NCBI RefSeq assembly: GCF_900169075.1
Contig: NZ_LT827015.1
Span: 806,001-870,000, forward strand
DNA length: 64,000 nt
Source: Chryseobacterium phocaeense
Lineage (GTDB): Bacteria; Bacteroidota; Bacteroidia; Flavobacteriales; Weeksellaceae
Reading direction: 5' to 3'
Shown here piece by piece: positions 44,401 to 53,090 of the stretch (positions are counted from its first letter, which is position 1; the number at the start of each line of letters is the position of its first letter). The translations under genes and the position numbers were made by a program. The notes under the pieces are model-generated. The model was not told where the DNA came from. It saw only the letters and a program-made list of their open reading frames with translations, and did not search any database.

Positions 44401-44926
44401 TTGTAGCATTATTCTCCCAAATGGTGGTGGTGACAAACTTATAGACATCATTTCCTATATTAGCTCCATATTCGAACTTAACAGGCTTATTAGTCCATGC
44501 AGTTCCCACCTGTTTCTGTTCCAGAATTCTGTCTAAAGGTGAGTTTTCGAATACTTTTTCTGCATAGATTTTCTCAGAGCCGTAAATATCGGGCTGGGTA
44601 GCATTGGCTAACGACAATGGAACAATTCCTCCATTCAGAGTTCCTGCCTGTGGAACAGGTAAAAAATCTAATACCTGTCTTCCAAACTGATCATATTCTA
44701 TATGGGTAACGACATCTCTTCCTTTGGGGGAGGCTTTCACATTAACAACCTGTTTGGGTCTGCCTAATCCATCCAAATACTGAACGGTTTCTGAGGTTTT
44801 GGTAGGCGTTGTTCCATTGTAGTCCAGATAGGTTTTGGACTGGATATAATTTTCTCCCTGGGTAAGCTGGGCATGAGCTGAATGAGCTATCAGCAGCAGT
44901 CCGATGGGGATGATGAGTTTTTTCAT
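41366..44926 (-). CDS. DUF6443/Rhs-repeat toxin-type protein with variable C-terminal tip
   Basis: A 1186-residue secreted protein. It has a signal peptide ending SAHAQ, a DUF6443 domain (about residues 25-165, with QSKTYLDYNGTTPTKTSETV and YLDGLGRPKQVV), a long array of YD/Rhs repeats, and a full Rhs core (RYIYQYRDHLGNARVSF, then [22 protein letters not shown] and FIDPDG at 945-950). After the DPDG landmark lies a unique tip of 236 residues (951-1186). It contains SHEGGKVSH (His1119, Glu1120) and later KEHMKIYEHQ, which recall a zinc peptidase, but HEGGK lacks the third residue of HExxH. The gene follows the 1086-residue partner by 8 nt and overlaps its immunity gene. Confidence 0.9.
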   Translation of the reverse strand: MKKLIIPIGLLLIAHSAHAQLTQGENYIQSKTYLDYNGTTPTKTSETVQYLDGLGRPKQVVNVKASPKGRDVVTHIEYDQFGRQVLDFLPVPQAGTLNGGIVPLSLANATQPDIYGSEKIYAEKVFENSPLDRILEQKQVGTAWTNKPVKFEYGANIGNDVYKFVTTTIWENNATKSGLSFSSAYAASQLYRNAVTDEDGNKTYEYKNGEGQTILLRKMISDTEYADTYYVYNEYNQLAFVIPPKAVNQTITETLLNDLCYQYRYDGRNRLVEKKLPSKGWEYMIYDKQDRLVATRDANLEAKGQWLYTKYDQFGRVAITGIGTGGTRNAEQAIADGYNSNNVNRLETALFERQGIPVYYGNPDNTYPNSTKWVTLLSLNYYDKTPGYSFNPSVSSVFGETVLTDTPVDGKSTKGLPVLSLVKNIEDDNWTKNYTYYDTKGRAVGTYSINHLGGYTKTESKLYFAGVPQTVVTRHKRLDTDTERVITENFTYDHQNRLLEHRHKVDSNPEEILVQNSYNELSQISNKKIGGIVASSPLQSIDYKYNIRGWMAKINDPANLNGKLFGYELKYHNPVYSSIAPGRYNGNIAEIDWNMSTVNTLKRYNYTYDPLNRLTDAEYAEPSTTNPHNKNYDERLTYDLNGNIASLKRNAVPVSGTTATTVDNLTYQYTGNRLNKVTENALNDTGYEGGNNTIDYDQNGNMINMKDKGIQSIIYNYLNLPDAFTIILPDPLVVGQSSSANLSYLYRADGTKLRKNYYKQGRRGASGSTHTTDYLDGFQYSYLDGGEICLTCRTDNAFEEQAYDNVGKTFPGIGLTPQWQLDFVATAEGFYSFTENRYIYQYRDHLGNARVSFAKNSEGVLEVTDTNNYYPFGLNHIQGIFEGAKLGSYYSYKYNGKELQESGMYDYGARFYMPDLGRWGVIDPLAEKMRRHSPFNYAFNNPIMFIDPDGMEATTYTGQAAQDMVRQLQSQLPPDDHFNQFGKFLYTDNKKTNNIVIDFQNPITGSLNTAPWLSTQLKDYNFNKDNAFVLANIANHYAEEAGVNLNNLKGNSTSVGTAEYHFDAGKMVGKVFSYNGGTFDPDALMEASKQDKTVSLMIGNGKVDELYNNKYNMISALSHEGGKVSHLTLNPNSPNISALDLAKEHMKIYEHQMASPVFNKTTPQFQQLMKKNYSNDKWYYNTYKPK

Positions 44927-44934
44927 ATCTGTGT

Positions 44935-47900
44935 TTAGTTTTTGTAGTTGTATTTGTATTCTTTCAGTACTTTTCCATTAACGTCAATTACTTTTTCAAG
45001 TCTGTTCGCCGTATCATATGTATACACTTCTCTGATTCCGGATGGTGGGGTAATACTTTTTACTCCAATTAAAGGGTCATAAGAATAAGTAGTGATCTGA
45101 TAACCTGATAATGCTGAATTATTTCTGAACAGATCCAGAGCTGAAATCATTGATTGTTCAGAAACATCTGTTCCCACTTGGGCATCATTAGCAGATGCGT
45201 TAACAATACTGTCTATCAATGTTTGTGAAATATCTGAGAGTTTTGCGCCTTCTATTTTGGCGATAGGCTGTGTGTTGCTGTACCCCCAGATGATGGTGGT
45301 GGAAAGACCGTCTTTTGAGGTGTACTGCTGGAGGTTTCCTTTGGAATCATATTTATCATACGTGATTTCAGTGGAACTAATATTTGGATTTTGAAGATCA
45401 AATGATAATACTGATTTTGGAAGTATTAAGCCTCCACTGTTATTGGTAATTTCTGCGGTAGTTTCTGGATAAATAGTTTCCGTTTTCGAAACTGTTTTTG
45501 TTGCACTTCCTATAATCTGGTTTGTTGTAGTTTTCAAAGGAAATCCAATCATATTATTACTGATCATCAGCTGGTTATTTTTTTCATGAGCATAGTCGTA
45601 GATGGTTTCATTAACTGTACCGTCAGAAAAAGTATTCTTCTGTTTTGTTAACTGATAATGCGAAGCATTATTGTAAAAATATTCTATACTTTTTTTTACT
45701 TCTTTACCATTATAATAATCCGTAATTTCTGATTTATCCATATTGTATGTATCGGTAACTAAAGGATAAAACTGATAACGATAGAAGGGGACAGATTCAC
45801 CATGTTGTGTCGGTAAAGTTGACATTCTATAATCAAAAAAAGCTCCGAAATTATTTAATATGATTTTGTTTTTGGAAGAATAATCATTAATTTCTTGTCT
45901 AAGTATTATTCCCTGATTATCATAGCTTTTCTTGGAAAGAAGCAGTCCATTTCTCCAGCTAAAAACAAAACTTGTTCTATCCCTTTTCAATGTTCCGAAT
46001 TGATTATAAAAAGCGTTATCTGATTTATTATCAAACGAATAACTATATTCCGTTTTTCCCAAAGTAGAACCATTTGTATCTATCCTGCTTTCTATAACGT
46101 TTGTGTAAATAACCGAATGAACACCAAGATTCGATAAAGGAAAAATAGAATTACTTGAAACTCTAAATGAATTATCGAGCTCATAATACTGTTTATCAAC
46201 AAATATTGGATAATCTAAAAGCCTCCCGCTGGACATAGCTCTGTTTTCAGAATTTTTTTCCGTATATTCATACTGATTTGAAAATGAAAGTTGATTGTTT
46301 GAGTCATAAAAATTTACTTTTTTCACCCTTAATCCACCGACAATCTGATTTGACTGCCCTAATGCGGAATCTTCCAAAAATTCGTTCCAATATGCTGTGA
46401 CAACAAAGCCAAACATTTCACTTGGCGTACCTGTACTTTTTGTAGCCACAACATCATATTCTCCTTCAGGCAGCTGTATTACCAATTGAGATTGTGTCAT
46501 CGTTGCATAATATGAATTATTGACACCTACAATTTTAATCTGATATTGACAATTACTATTATTAAGTTGACTTGTACAGCCTTCAACATTGATATTTAAT
46601 GTTATTTCTCCTGACGGACGTTTAACCGATAGTCTGCTTCTATACTCAGGCTTATCTAGGACAGACACATTTTCCGGAGTAATTATAGTCTCAGCTTCCA
46701 GCCAAAAGTTTTTTGTGATCGTTTCGGAAAAATTATAGGGATAAGTGAGATTTACAACTTGAGACACAGTATTTGATTCATAATCATATGTAGTAAATCC
46801 TCCTGTGGGGTATTTAATTTTTGTCAAGATACCAGCTTTGGCATTATCAACGGAAACAGTTCTGTTGGCTGAACCAATAAATGAATTTACGCCGGTTATT
46901 GGCACTGTACTTAATCTGGGGATGAGTTCAGTATTATTTTTTCCATTATAAAAGCCCCATGCATCCTGAGAATAGCTATACCGATTTGGTAAATCAGTTG
47001 TATTATACTCAAAACTATATTTCTGAGGAGTAGCCTGAATACCTTCATAAATGTTTACTGCAGTGAGTTTCAAACGATATTTATCTTCGGGAAAATAGGA
47101 ATATGAATCATAGGGCTGAGTATTATTTGCTGTAAAATAATCATAATCGAAAATTATTTTTTTGAGATCTTTATTTGATTCGATAATCTTTATTTCTTTT
47201 AGAGCTTTACTTTTTGTAATATCTTTTCTGAACAATACATCATCTGTAAATAAGATTTCAGTATTATTTGTTTTTATTTTTTCTAAACTCTTTCCCCTTA
47301 TTTGGGTATAGGTATATGATCTTTTAAACGGTACATTTAAACCATTCCCGTTCCCATTCATGAAATCTCTGATAAAAGATTCATCCACCTTGTTATATAA
47401 ATTATATACTTCGCTTTCTTTATACTGAAATTCGACTTTATTAGATTTTGTATCTTCAATTTTTGTTAAATACCATGAAGCTATATGCTCCGGCATAGTC
47501 CCTGATTGTGATGAGCTGCTTGTAACGACAATTGACTGTGTGTAATTTGAAATTTCTACTGCGCCATTATTTCCAAAAAAATATTTGATACCATTGGTAT
47601 CTGTTATGGTCCAGGAAACAATTTTACTATTAATAAATTGAGGTTCAATTTTCGTTTTGCTTAATGGAGCCTGTACAAATTTTTCATTTTCCCGATCATA
47701 ATAAAATTTCAGGTATAAACCATTAACTGTTACAACATATTCATCAGGCTCGGTGTCAAATGTCTCTTTTAACGATGCAAGGTTACTGTTTGCATCTTCA
47801 ACCATTAATTTAACTACCGGAATAGTTTTAGGAGTATACATATATCCAACTCCAGCTATCTCATCAGGAAAATCTTTTACAGTACGTGTAATCATTCCTG

Positions 47901-48195
47901 TTTCTTGCATATTCCAGCCAAGTCCCACTTTGCTTGCCATTTCGGTTACCTGAATTCCACCTGCATGATATTTTAAATTAATAGGATATGACAACTCAGT
48001 ACTGACCTTTAAATTATAAATTGGGATCGAAATATCCGGAATTCCTCTGCTCAAGGACATAGGCTGATCTATAAATCTGCCCAGGGAAGCTACTTCCGGG
48101 GTTGGTGGTGTTAGAATAGGTCGATTACTCTGTCCGTAAAAATTACTTACTGCTAACAATAGTATTGCAGTAAAAAATAATATTCTTTTTTTCAT
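44935..48195 (-). CDS. Rhs-associated large secreted protein, partner of the Rhs toxin
   Basis: A 1086-residue protein with a signal peptide ending near NFYGQ. The N-terminal region (about 25-110) has SLSRGIPDISIPIYNL, KYHAGGIQV and VGLGWNM, a pattern shared with SpvB/TcB-like and Rhs wall proteins. The middle is beta-rich. The last 90 or so residues are classic YD repeats (YSYDPLIGVKSITPPSG, then EVYTYDTANRLEKVIDVNGK). There is no variable tip. It lies 6 nt after the propeller gene and 8 nt before the DUF6443 Rhs gene. I infer that the two large proteins build one shell together, as TcB and TcC do in Tc toxins; this is not proved by sequence. Confidence 0.82.
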   Translation of the reverse strand: MKKRILFFTAILLLAVSNFYGQSNRPILTPPTPEVASLGRFIDQPMSLSRGIPDISIPIYNLKVSTELSYPINLKYHAGGIQVTEMASKVGLGWNMQETGMITRTVKDFPDEIAGVGYMYTPKTIPVVKLMVEDANSNLASLKETFDTEPDEYVVTVNGLYLKFYYDRENEKFVQAPLSKTKIEPQFINSKIVSWTITDTNGIKYFFGNNGAVEISNYTQSIVVTSSSSQSGTMPEHIASWYLTKIEDTKSNKVEFQYKESEVYNLYNKVDESFIRDFMNGNGNGLNVPFKRSYTYTQIRGKSLEKIKTNNTEILFTDDVLFRKDITKSKALKEIKIIESNKDLKKIIFDYDYFTANNTQPYDSYSYFPEDKYRLKLTAVNIYEGIQATPQKYSFEYNTTDLPNRYSYSQDAWGFYNGKNNTELIPRLSTVPITGVNSFIGSANRTVSVDNAKAGILTKIKYPTGGFTTYDYESNTVSQVVNLTYPYNFSETITKNFWLEAETIITPENVSVLDKPEYRSRLSVKRPSGEITLNINVEGCTSQLNNSNCQYQIKIVGVNNSYYATMTQSQLVIQLPEGEYDVVATKSTGTPSEMFGFVVTAYWNEFLEDSALGQSNQIVGGLRVKKVNFYDSNNQLSFSNQYEYTEKNSENRAMSSGRLLDYPIFVDKQYYELDNSFRVSSNSIFPLSNLGVHSVIYTNVIESRIDTNGSTLGKTEYSYSFDNKSDNAFYNQFGTLKRDRTSFVFSWRNGLLLSKKSYDNQGIILRQEINDYSSKNKIILNNFGAFFDYRMSTLPTQHGESVPFYRYQFYPLVTDTYNMDKSEITDYYNGKEVKKSIEYFYNNASHYQLTKQKNTFSDGTVNETIYDYAHEKNNQLMISNNMIGFPLKTTTNQIIGSATKTVSKTETIYPETTAEITNNSGGLILPKSVLSFDLQNPNISSTEITYDKYDSKGNLQQYTSKDGLSTTIIWGYSNTQPIAKIEGAKLSDISQTLIDSIVNASANDAQVGTDVSEQSMISALDLFRNNSALSGYQITTYSYDPLIGVKSITPPSGIREVYTYDTANRLEKVIDVNGKVLKEYKYNYKN

Positions 48196-48201
48196 TTTTG
48201 T

Positions 48202-49821
48202 TTATTTCTTGATTAGTTTAGCATTCGCCGTTTTATTATTATCCGTCTTTATGGTCACCAGATAAGCACCCTGGACTAAATTCTGGGTATTTATTTTCGT
48301 CACCTTATTCTTAGTTTTCAAACTCTGAAGCTGTCTTCCACCCATATCATACAATAAAATATCAGCCTCTTTGAATTCGAAACCTATTTCCACATAAGCA
48401 TATTCAGAAACCGGATTCGGGTAGATTTTAATATCCTGTTTTTCAATTAGTTTGTTAATCTGGCTGTCTCCCAGTTTCACAATTTTCCAGTTTTCTTTTC
48501 CTAATTCCTCTGCACTGGTTCCTGCAAGGATAATTGAGCCATCCCTGTTCAGCTTAATATCTGAAAGTCTCTCTTCTCTTTTTCTGGATTCTCCTTTCAC
48601 ATGTTTTCTCCACTGCTCATTACCCTCCTGATCCAGATACAGCATCCAGAAGGTTTCATCCTCTGCCTCAATCCTTGCTTCAGCCTGCGTATATCCACCT
48701 AACAAAATCCCTTTAGAAGTTTTATCATCTGCTGAATGAAGTACGCTTGTTCCCATCAGGATGTCCCTGTTCCCAAAATTGTAAGATTTCTGCCAGATCT
48801 CTTCACCTCTTTCATTTAAGGAAATCAGCCACAGGTCCGTTCCCTCTTCAATTCCAACCGATTTATTCCCTGATCGTTCGGATCTGGATTCTCCAGCGAT
48901 TAAATATCCTGCTGATGTTAAAGCCAGTGTTCTCAGATGATCATCTCCTTTTCCTCCAAAGTTCTTTTCCCATTCTACCTTTCCGGATTTATCAAGTTTT
49001 ACAATCCAGTAATCGCCTTCACCGAAGTTATCTGAAGATTTTTGTACAGAAATAAAATGTCGGGTGTCGGGTGTATTGGCGCTGCCTGTACTTTGTACAT
49101 TAGACATTTTACTTTGTACAGCATTACTTCTGGAATAGATCCCCAATAAAGCACCGCCATCTCTGGTTGGAATTATTTTTTCAACTTCATCAAGTCCTTT
49201 TCCTCCAAATACGGATTCTGACACAATTTTGCCATCTTTATCAAGCTTTACAATCAAAACATCTTTTGATCCATAGCCTTTAGCTGAATTCTGAACATTC
49301 CCGGCGACAAAAAATCCAAAATCTGTAGTTTGGATAACCGATCTTGCTTCCTCATCAGATGCTGATCCTAAAGTTTTCTGCCATAATTCATCTCCAAATT
49401 CATTAAGCCGGATCAGCCAGATATCTGATCCACCTTTGGAATCTTCTTTTTTATCCAAACCTTTCCCGGAATAAGAAGTTCCTGCAATCAGGAATCCCCC
49501 TTCCTGGCTAGCAACGGAAGCAGAAAGATAATCGTGATTTTGTCCAGAGAAATATTTTTCCCAGACCTGCTCACCCTGTTGATTGAGTTTGACTAAATGA
49601 AAATCGTAACCATTATTCTGCTTTCCTGTTCCCTGAGGCTCTAGAAGGGAACCTGTCTGAATAGAACTTCCGGTTATCAGATACTGTTGATCAATAGTTG
49701 TGATTACCTGGCTTAAAAAATCCTGGGTAGAAGATTTGATATCTTTCTGCCATAATACTTCCTGGGCAGACAGCCCCAGAAGCGTGCATAAAGTACATGC
49801 ACCAGCGTAGAATTTCTTCAT
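48202..49821 (-). CDS. Beta-propeller protein with T9SS type A sorting domain
   Basis: A 539-residue secreted protein. The signal peptide ends GLSAQ. Six or seven repeats of about 50 residues follow, with patterns such as GSDIWLIRLNEFGDELWQK, DYWIVKLDKSGKVEWEKN and TDLWLISLNERGEEIWQKS, typical of a propeller built from DxWL-L-x-x-G blades. The last 75 residues are a type A sorting domain (IKIYPNPVSEYAYVEIG to AKLIKK). A short odd insert (SNAVQSKMSNVQSTGS) interrupts one blade near 235. It is the first gene of the Rhs operon, 6 nt before the large partner, and carries the only sorting domain I could see in the operon. Confidence 0.87.
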   Translation of the reverse strand: MKKFYAGACTLCTLLGLSAQEVLWQKDIKSSTQDFLSQVITTIDQQYLITGSSIQTGSLLEPQGTGKQNNGYDFHLVKLNQQGEQVWEKYFSGQNHDYLSASVASQEGGFLIAGTSYSGKGLDKKEDSKGGSDIWLIRLNEFGDELWQKTLGSASDEEARSVIQTTDFGFFVAGNVQNSAKGYGSKDVLIVKLDKDGKIVSESVFGGKGLDEVEKIIPTRDGGALLGIYSRSNAVQSKMSNVQSTGSANTPDTRHFISVQKSSDNFGEGDYWIVKLDKSGKVEWEKNFGGKGDDHLRTLALTSAGYLIAGESRSERSGNKSVGIEEGTDLWLISLNERGEEIWQKSYNFGNRDILMGTSVLHSADDKTSKGILLGGYTQAEARIEAEDETFWMLYLDQEGNEQWRKHVKGESRKREERLSDIKLNRDGSIILAGTSAEELGKENWKIVKLGDSQINKLIEKQDIKIYPNPVSEYAYVEIGFEFKEADILLYDMGGRQLQSLKTKNKVTKINTQNLVQGAYLVTIKTDNNKTANAKLIKK

Positions 49822-49864
49822 CGGTCTTGTATTTTAGTTTTTGATTAGTTTTATAATTTCGTGG

Positions 49865-49893
49865 CAAATTTAACATTTTTTAACGTACCACAA
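49865..49893 (-). promoter_or_regulatory. Promoter of the Rhs operon
   Basis: On the minus strand TTG (49891-49893), 18 nt, TAAATTTG (49865-49872), about 44 nt before the ATG at 49821. No second consensus promoter was seen between the first three genes. Confidence 0.75.
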
Positions 49894-50117
49894 GTCTCTT
49901 TATTGAGATTTAACATCGCTGTATTTTGTCACTTATTTGATTTTAGTAAACCAAAGGTACAGGGGCAACGCGACAAAACCTGTCGCTTTATAAGTATAGT
50001 TTTCATAAAGATTTTTTTGATAGATAGTATAGCCCATACGAAGCTGGAAAGTAAGGCATTTTGTGATTTTATTTATCTATCATATTGACGTTCCGGAATA
50101 TTTCAATTATTATGTTG

Positions 50118-50125
50118 TAACTTTG
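50118..50125 (+). promoter_or_regulatory. -7 box of the EamA transporter gene
   Basis: TAACTTTG, 18 nt before the ATG at 50144. It lies inside the upstream open frame, which supports the later start. Confidence 0.55.
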
Positions 50126-50143
50126 CAGGCTGTTAAAAAAATT

Positions 50144-51124
50144 ATGAAGAAGAAAAATGTACTCAAAGGAGTTTTATTCGTAGGAGTGGGGGCAAGTATT
50201 TACGGGATGCTGGCCACATTTGTAAAAATGGCTTACCATGATGGTTTCACAACCTCTGAAGTGACTACATCACAGTTTGTATTGGGGCTTGTGGGGCTTT
50301 TAATTCTGAATTTCATCCAGACCATCACCTCAAAACAGAAACTTTCATCACCAAGTTCCAGAGAAGTGAGAATGCTGCTGCTTGCGGGAACATCTTTAGG
50401 ATGCACCAGTCTGTTTTATTATATTGCAGTTCAGTACATCAATGTTTCCATAGCGATCGTGCTGCTGATGCAGTCGGTATGGTTTAGTGTGGTGGTGGAG
50501 AGTATAATTGCAAAGAAGCTGCCTAATGCAAGAAAAGTGGTTTCAGTGATCATTGTACTCGCAGGTACGATATTGGCCACAAACCTCATCAATATGGATA
50601 TTGAACTGGACTGGCACGGCATATTCTGGGGGCTGCTGGCTGCTGCTTCATACACAATGACGATGTTCACATCCAATACATTGGCTACCCATCTTCCCGT
50701 ATTCAGAAAAAGTATTATTATGCTTTGCGGAGGAGCGGTTGTGGTATTGGGCTTCCTGTTTTTTGCCCAGATCGGTCCTATGTATTCAGATGGACTAAGG
50801 TCACTATATTTAAATTTTACGGACAATACGGAGCATATTCATTCTTTCAATTATTCAATATTCTGGACCTACGGGTTTGTTCTGGCACTGTTTGGAACCA
50901 TTGTTCCACCTATTTTATTCAATATCGGTTTCCCGAATGCCGGGCTTGGATTGGGAAGTATTGTTTCATCACTGGAGCTTCCGGTTTCAGTGACGATGGC
51001 ATTTGTTCTGCTGGGTGAAAAAGTTCTGCTCGTACAGTGGGTGGGTATCATCCTGATTTTATTTGCTATTGTTCTGATGAACTTACCGGCAAAAAAAGAC
51101 CTGAAAGTGGTAGAAGTTATCTAA
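50144..51124 (+). CDS. EamA/DMT-family transporter
   Basis: A 326-residue integral membrane protein of the drug/metabolite transporter superfamily. Two EamA units of five TM segments each are visible (about residues 8-140 and 155-310). The substrate cannot be predicted. The start at 50144 gives MKKKNVLKGVLFVGVGASIYG, a normal cytoplasmic N-terminus before TM1; the ORF extends upstream but over a -7 box. It is a single gene followed by a terminator. Confidence 0.9.
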   Translation: MKKKNVLKGVLFVGVGASIYGMLATFVKMAYHDGFTTSEVTTSQFVLGLVGLLILNFIQTITSKQKLSSPSSREVRMLLLAGTSLGCTSLFYYIAVQYINVSIAIVLLMQSVWFSVVVESIIAKKLPNARKVVSVIIVLAGTILATNLINMDIELDWHGIFWGLLAAASYTMTMFTSNTLATHLPVFRKSIIMLCGGAVVVLGFLFFAQIGPMYSDGLRSLYLNFTDNTEHIHSFNYSIFWTYGFVLALFGTIVPPILFNIGFPNAGLGLGSIVSSLELPVSVTMAFVLLGEKVLLVQWVGIILILFAIVLMNLPAKKDLKVVEVI

Positions 51125-51153
51125 AATGTTAATTACACTAAAATAATACCTAA

Positions 51154-51183
51154 GAAACCGTTCCTTTTGGAGCGGTTTTTTTA
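51154..51183 (+). terminator. Terminator after the EamA transporter gene
   Basis: AAACCGTTCC pairs with GGAGCGGTTT (two mismatched positions) over a short loop, followed by T. Confidence 0.8.
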
Positions 51184-51210
51184 ATTTTAATCTTTAAAAA
51201 TAAATTCCGG

Positions 51211-52206
51211 ATGAATTATTTCAGAAATGCCGCCGTCGCAATGATGTTGTCTGCCGTGTCTGCTGTCCTGTTTGCACAGGTAAAACCGTTGGATGCCACA
51301 TTGTCCCAATATCAATATCCCTACGAAGTACATTATATAGATCTTAAATCTCAGAATAATGATCTTAAAATGGCTTATATGGATGTAAAGCCACAAAAAC
51401 CCAACGGAAAAACCATCATGCTTCTCCACGGAAAGAATTTTAACGGAGCCTATTGGGGAAAGACGGCAAAAGACCTTTCAGAAAAGGGTTTCAGGGTAAT
51501 TATTCCGGATCAGATCGGGTTTGGAAAATCTTCAAAACCCCAAAGCTATCAGTTTTCTTTTTCCCAGCTGGCCGAAAATACAAAAACGATCTTAGACCAG
51601 CTTCAAATTGATAAAGCAATTGTGCTGGGTCATTCTATGGGTGGGATGGTAGCCACAAGGTTTACGCTTCAGTATCCTGAAAAAGTTCAGAAACTGATCC
51701 TTGAAAATCCTATCGGCCTGGAAGATTATAAAACTTTTGCAACGTATCAGACCATAGATCAGGCTTATCAATCAGAATTGAAGAATACCGCAGAAACCTA
51801 TAAAAATTATCAGCTTAAGTTTTATTATGATAACCAATGGAAAGAGGAGTATCAGCCATGGCTGGATCTTATTGCCGGCTGGACACTTCACAAAGATTAT
51901 CCGCAGGTGGCATGGGATGCAGCTTTAACCACGGATATGATCTATAACCAACCGGTCTGCTATGAGTTTAAAAATATCAAAGTACCGACACTGCTCATCA
52001 TTGGGACCAGGGATAGAACAGCCATAGGGAAGGACCGGGCTCCAAAAGAGCTCCAGCCGAAAATGGGGCAGTACCAGGAACTGGGTAAAAAGACGCAGCG
52101 TGAGATTCCCGGATCAAAACTCGTTGAGCTTGAGAATGTGGGCCATCTTCCCCATATTGAAGTATATCCGAACTTCTTTACGGCTTTGTATGATTTTATT
52201 AAGTAA
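51211..52206 (+). CDS. Secreted alpha/beta hydrolase
   Basis: A 331-residue alpha/beta-fold hydrolase with a signal peptide ending LFAQ. The oxyanion region LLHGKNFNGAYWG, nucleophile motif GHSMGG (about 146), an acid candidate in GTRDRT (about 267) and the catalytic histidine in NVGHLPH (about 311) are all in order. A cap of about 75 residues lies between the nucleophile and the acid. It should act in the periplasm or outside; the substrate (ester, lactone or similar) is unknown. A terminator precedes it, so it has its own transcript. Confidence 0.92.
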   Translation: MNYFRNAAVAMMLSAVSAVLFAQVKPLDATLSQYQYPYEVHYIDLKSQNNDLKMAYMDVKPQKPNGKTIMLLHGKNFNGAYWGKTAKDLSEKGFRVIIPDQIGFGKSSKPQSYQFSFSQLAENTKTILDQLQIDKAIVLGHSMGGMVATRFTLQYPEKVQKLILENPIGLEDYKTFATYQTIDQAYQSELKNTAETYKNYQLKFYYDNQWKEEYQPWLDLIAGWTLHKDYPQVAWDAALTTDMIYNQPVCYEFKNIKVPTLLIIGTRDRTAIGKDRAPKELQPKMGQYQELGKKTQREIPGSKLVELENVGHLPHIEVYPNFFTALYDFIK

Positions 52207-52611
52207 GATTGAGGGTAAGGTTAAGGCTAAGGTAAAGGCTGAGATTGAATCGAATGTAGTTCATCTAATATCATGTTGCCTATAATTGACATAGAAAGCT
52301 GTAGCGTTAAAAAAATTATAACTTAATCTGTTAAAAAATTCCCACTGTTTGAGTGCGGACGAAATATAGAACTGAAGCACCAGTGCTTAACCCGCACGAA
52401 ACCTAACATAGTGGTTCGACGAGCGAAGAGAGTCAATTTGGGAATTTTAGGAGTAAGTTTTAATTTTTAGCGGAAGATTCCAGTCTTGAATTTTTGGTTC
52501 ATTTTGTTTGACTACGTCGAATCTTTGATTTCAAGACAAAAGAACAATGCCGAAAAAATATTTAGAATTAAAATTGTAAATGACAACTGAAATTCACCAA
52601 ATTTCAAAAAT
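52207..52611. other. Repeat-rich intergenic region
   Basis: About 400 bp without a gene. It begins with G/A words (GGTAAGGTTAAGGCTAAGG, about 52210-52240). In the middle (52340-52440) is a stretch with GGTTCGACGAGCGAAGAG and no clear frame. It ends with the 83-bp repeat copy B (52463-52545). Confidence 0.6.
52463..52545 (+). repeat. 83-bp interspersed repeat, copy B
   Basis: Left edge ATTTTTAGCGGAAG, core TTTGTTTGACTACGTCGAAT at 52504-52523, right edge AAGACAAAAGAA. The core is the same as in copy C, and matches the inverted copy A. Confidence 0.88.
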
Positions 52612-52645
52612 AAAAAGAGACTACCCGAACAGATAGTCTCTTTTT
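52612..52645 (-). terminator. Terminator of rplS
   Basis: A perfect 12-bp stem AAAAAGAGACTA/TAGTCTCTTTTT with a 10-nt loop, about 20 bp beyond the rplS stop on the minus strand. Confidence 0.88.
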
Positions 52646-52664
52646 GTATGTATTGTTGTCTGAA

Positions 52665-53021
52665 TTACTTTTTCTTGTAAGCAGCATCTTTGATTCTAGC
52701 TTTTTTACCTCTAAGGTCTCTGAAGTAATAAATTCTAGATCTTCTAACTCTACCTCTTCTGTCTACTTCAATTTTCTGAAGCGCAGGCATGTTGATAGGG
52801 AATACTCTTTCTACACCTACATCACCGCTCATTTTTCTGATCGTGAATGTCTTTGTAGCACCAGTACCTCTTAATTGGATAACGGTACCTTTGAAGAACT
52901 GAGTTCTTGTTTTTTGTCCTTCTTTAATTTCGTAATACACAGTAATTGTGTCTCCTGCTTTGAATTCAGGGAAATCTTTTTTAGTAATGTACTGATCTTG
53001 TACGTACTTTAATAAATCCAT
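52665..53021 (-). CDS. rplS: 50S ribosomal protein L19
   Basis: L19 sits at the interface of the ribosomal subunits. The 118-residue protein contains the family blocks FKAGDTITVYYEIKEGQKTR, FKGTVIQLRGTG, TIRKMSGDVGVERVFPI and RRGRVRRSRIYYFRDLRGK, and ends in AAYKKK. It has a consensus promoter and a strong terminator, and stands alone; trmD and rpsP, often its neighbours in other phyla, are not here. Confidence 0.97.
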   Translation of the reverse strand: MDLLKYVQDQYITKKDFPEFKAGDTITVYYEIKEGQKTRTQFFKGTVIQLRGTGATKTFTIRKMSGDVGVERVFPINMPALQKIEVDRRGRVRRSRIYYFRDLRGKKARIKDAAYKKK

Positions 53022-53090
53022 TTTTAATAAAATAAAATGTTAAAGCTAAGCAACTTACACGTTCTTCGTCAGAGGTTGAATAACAGGTCG

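Noticed and set aside
37752..49821. Prophage or integrative element as carrier of the Rhs region
   Set aside because: I found no integrase, phage structural gene, transposase or tRNA at the borders.
50063..50143. Longer N-terminus of the EamA transporter
   Set aside because: The extension contains a consensus -7 box and shows no family likeness.
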